Shown here: positions 7,501-8,257 of the stretch, one piece after another
Layout of the letters: each line of letters starts with the position of its first letter
Numbering within the stretch: position 1 is the stretch's first letter
NCBI GenBank assembly: GCA_018694455.1
Contig: JABHNP010000048.1
Location: 1-8,257, forward strand
Source of the DNA: Planctomycetaceae bacterium
GTDB taxonomy: Bacteria > Planctomycetota > Planctomycetia > Pirellulales > UBA1268
Length of the DNA stretch: 8,257 nt
Direction: 5' to 3'
Translations under genes and position numbers: made by a program
Notes under the pieces: generated by a model
What the model was told of the DNA's origin: nothing
The model's database searches: none
What the model saw: the letters and a program-made list of their open reading frames with translations, nothing else

Positions 7501-7627
7501 GAATGATGAACTGCGGTGGATACCACCAGCCGAATCACCACAAGCAGAAGAAGCATTGTCACTCCTTGGCTGGAATGGGAAATTTGTATCTGAATCAAAA
7601 AGCTCTATTCGCTTTGAGGCGTTATAG
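4559..7627 (+). CDS. Exported subtilisin-like (S8) protein with SdrD_B-like and P-domains
   Basis: This 1022-residue protein is counted from ATG 4559; TTG 4556 is possible but adds only one residue, and an in-frame stop lies at 4547. The N-terminus is basic and carries the planctomycete LEPR-XLL-type motif (LEPRHYLSAD, 36-45) in place of a classical signal peptide. Residues ~100-615 are a subtilisin-fold domain: Asp111 in GIISDSF, oxyanion Asn258 in FSAAGND, and nucleophile Ser541 in SGTSAATPNVGAVAALML. The usual HGTHVAG motif is absent; DEGRGMAQLVHAIAPGA (151-167) stands in its place. Residues ~620-662 start an SdrD_B-like domain (GKVFEDFGRNGIQD...DSNGNGIRD), and its normal ending (TDAQGKYKF, 835-843) comes only after a proprotein-convertase P-domain (~676-830, ending NGSWSLEVMNADLDHSYTLDNWSL). 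The last ~125 residues, with GDTWVDIST and LGWNG, are a beta-rich module I cannot name. It is probably a single-gene unit; substrate unknown. Confidence 0.92.
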   Translation: MNLFTSIVRSVHKRKTQLRASCRRKRHEIVLSSEQLEPRHYLSADGLVQDPAESWSVTYAGLTDGSQRPYTIGSGYSSSNLNQADVAMLTDVVRARYDVTGKGIKIGIISDSFNALGGMNEDIALGILPSMNETDSRGNPYIVSEAGYGEDEGRGMAQLVHAIAPGADLYFATPFEKIEEPNPITPEEIFQFADEWAAGMKTQIETLVNDINVDIIVDDMYSPFQPWFQDGIVAQAVDWAVEGKDGKKGVAYFSAAGNDTNLSYQSTFRGTPYSEISSQLPSSVSGNTEQYLYHDFNPDEEVVDILQKVQFPRGYSQDPKELNSLIVQWDQPWDNNNSANEIWFFNDDEDRTFLGKTENKPSHSVAAYPLLPPELQGQIPGVEPVDNTFHIAFVHNTHGYGNGEGQEPPTFLKWITPFNGGQPPIGNNVSGPAVRSSIEYADYGSSTVWGHNNSKLAANVGAAQYWSTPAYHSNTLAGESVLSEFSSFGGTPIIFDPNGQRQDPEYRPQPRFIAPQNGDTSFFSGSNDPDLDNLPNFSGTSAATPNVGAVAALMLELNPELTPAEIYKHLADSAVNLSFNEKPEIPAPNLLPVDNPDHFNYPTGAGLIRAKEAAARVADISIQGKVFEDFGRNGIQDRGDRPLEGMAVFLDSNGNGIRDSKPPSPKYGKPRTVPPAKTYLSSSDHLIWPAKAGSVITFEDVAGTITDVALSYSIHAPEGVVTSDPNHVFLTLISPLGIRVPITGTTLEGNSFDAYGNPYNLETVWSRSTRFGSEQTILMEASSAEHASLADLAAFKGTPANGSWSLEVMNADLDHSYTLDNWSLTLTTEEPLVETDAQGKYKFPRSLLSFSSAVGAYTPTVELPDNQFITTNNKTVIGKRNLKPTVNIGISLPRVERPELLPSTKIIVDNSVPGPNPFVFSWNHLATALLPSVSGVRFVIASVHGTVEKKSGDTWVDISTPPQTSHPRELIRLLSLRIVKPNDELRWIPPAESPQAEEALSLLGWNGKFVSESKSSIRFEAL

Positions 7628-7631
7628 AAAG

Positions 7632-7815
7632 CTGTGTCGATTCTGTGCCGGAATGTAACTGGTCAGGTTCGGTCAAAATGTGACTTGTTATATTATTCAA
7701 GTAAAAACGAACCTTTTGACCTTTCCTGACCAATCAATAAACAACGCGGTATTTGACCTGTGACTCCTGCCGGGGGTATTCACTTCGCCTGTAGCACGGG
7801 TGAAAGTACGTTCTC
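7632..7815 (+). repeat. Structured intergenic repeat, copy 3 (divergent)
   Basis: It begins 5 nt after the S8 stop codon. The order of parts is that of copies 1 and 2: direct repeats CTGTGTCG (7632-7639) and CTGTGCCG (7643-7650), again with an 11-bp step; a two-step stem-loop (7660-7732); a short ATAAAC-containing linker; then ACTCCTGCCGGGGGTA (7763-7778). The left block GTGAAC...GTTG is missing. Outside the terminal block little sequence is shared with the other copies, but the architecture is the same. After the block TTCAC (7779-7783) can pair with GTGAA (7800-7804), followed by GTACGTTCTC as near copy 2. Confidence 0.8.
7660..7732 (+). other. Two-step stem-loop in repeat copy 3, possible terminator of the S8 gene
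   Basis: The outer stem is TGGTCAGG (7660-7667) with CCTGACCA (7725-7732), 8 bp perfect. A small internal loop, TTC against TTT, follows. The inner stem is GGTCAAAA (7671-7678) with TTTTGACC (7714-7721), 8 bp perfect. At the tip ACTTG (7683-7687) pairs with CAAGT (7698-7702). The stems match those of copies 1 and 2 in place but not in sequence. Being 33 nt after the S8 stop it could help end or protect the S8 transcript, but it lacks a downstream T-run. Confidence 0.8.
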
Positions 7816-7823
7816 CACACATC

Positions 7824-7904
7824 TGTGCGGAACATGTGCGGAAGAATGTCTCAACTGTCACTCTGTCTGACAAATTTCTGCGTGGCAACCATCTATCTGA
7901 CAAA
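7824..7904 (+). repeat. Degenerate repeat material right of copy 3
   Basis: TGTGCGGAA occurs at 7824-7832 and 7835-7843, an 11-bp step like the direct repeats that open copies 1-3. It is followed by GAATGT, AACTGTCA and GTCTGACAAAT, which run parallel to GAATGT, AACTGGTCA and GGTCAAAAT of copy 3. CTGTCTGACAAA (7863-7874) recurs as CTATCTGACAAA (7893-7904). No matching right arm or ACTCCTGCC block follows, so it is at most the left part of a decayed fourth copy. Confidence 0.4.
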
Positions 7905-8087
7905 AAAATGTTTATTAGCCCCAAACAATACAAATGATTAACAGTACTAAGGCTTATTAAGAAAAACGTTTACTCACTCTATTAATAATGAGTTGGAGAA
8001 AACGAGAGAAAAATCAGATTTTAAATGGAAAGCGGGATAAAAATATTATGCAACGAAAGTTTCTACCCCGTAAAGATTTGATGGCAT
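7905..8087. other. AT-rich intergenic stretch; inverted repeat near the right-hand gene
   Basis: No gene is seen. GCAACGAA (8050-8057) and TTCGTTGC (8091-8098) form a perfect 8-bp inverted repeat with a 33-nt loop that overlaps the stop codon of the - strand gene at the right edge. Read on the - strand it is followed by an AT-rich stretch with a run of five T, so it might serve as a weak terminator, though the loop is long. Confidence 0.35.
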
Positions 8088-8257
8088 TTATTCGTTGCCA
8101 CCCTTTTTATTTTCTGTAAGGGGAACCTGACGTAGCCCTTGCGTCGACTCCAACATCGTCTGTTTTGCCTCCCCTTCAAGAGATTGTAAACGGCGTCTTA
8201 GATTACCAATTTGAAACATTTGAATTAGCGATACGGTTGCTCCAAAGCAGGCGAGAA
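8088..8257 (-). CDS. C-terminal end of an unrecognised - strand protein
   Basis: On the - strand a frame runs from the right edge to a TAA (plus bases 8088-8090), giving 55 residues with no start inside the window. It opens with a moderately hydrophobic stretch (LACFGATVSLIQMFQIG), possibly a membrane helix, followed by a charged, helix-prone segment (NLRRRLQSLEGEAKQ) that could be a short coiled coil, and ends in a polar KKGGNE tail. This would suit the end of a small membrane-anchored protein, but I recognise no family. The other frames here are broken by stops. It converges on the S8 gene, with copy 3 between them. Confidence 0.5.
   Translation of the reverse strand, partial: LACFGATVSLIQMFQIGNLRRRLQSLEGEAKQTMLESTQGLRQVPLTENKKGGNE

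Noticed and set aside
7660..7732. Classical Rho-independent terminator after the S8 gene
   Set aside because: The stem is strong, but the arms are far apart with an internal structured tip, and no T-run follows; the same structure occurs in copies not placed at gene ends.

Overview
The window looks like a stretch of planctomycete (Planctomycetota) chromosome, possibly from a marine Gimesia/Rhodopirellula-type lineage. The strongest clue is the N-terminal LEPRHYLSA motif of the large + strand protein, a variant of the LEPR-XLL motif typical of big planctomycete surface or secreted proteins. Base composition near half GC, long secreted proteins, sparse gene packing and a TTG or weak-RBS start context fit this. 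The genus is a guess.

Layout, left to right: (1) the last 96 codons of a + strand protein ending in a GYF_2-type domain (to 292); (2) an intergenic region with a structured repeat (copy 1, 538-771); (3) a 814-residue - strand secreted right-handed beta-helix protein with a C-terminal PDZ domain (1005-3449), probably a polysaccharide-active enzyme related to the GH141 type; (4) a ~1.1 kb non-coding region with repeat copy 2 (4038-4272) and a perfect 11-bp hairpin; (5) a 1022-residue + strand exported subtilisin-like (S8) protein with a proprotein-convertase P-domain apparently nested inside an SdrD_B-like domain (4559-7627); (6) repeat copy 3 starting 5 nt after that stop codon (7632-7815), followed by degenerate repeat material; (7) the C-terminal 55 codons of an unrecognised - strand protein at the right edge (8088-8257).

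The most interesting signal is the repeat. Three copies, all in the same orientation whatever the gene orientation, each occupy one intergenic spacer, so the beta-helix gene and the S8 gene sit between successive copies about 3.5 kb apart (the shared terminal block starts at 721, 4221 and 7763). Copies 1 and 2 are about 84% identical over their core. Copy 3 has diverged strongly in sequence but keeps the same architecture: a pair of direct repeats 11 bp apart, a long two-step stem-loop whose arms changed together, and a nearly invariant ACTCCTGCCGGGGGTA block resembling the 3' end of a tRNA. This could be a structured RNA, a dispersed repeat family, or a recombination site of a one-gene-per-cassette array. 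No integrase or transposase is visible in the window, so the cassette idea is inference.

The two complete genes both encode exported proteins, but nothing in the sequence shows that they act in one pathway.
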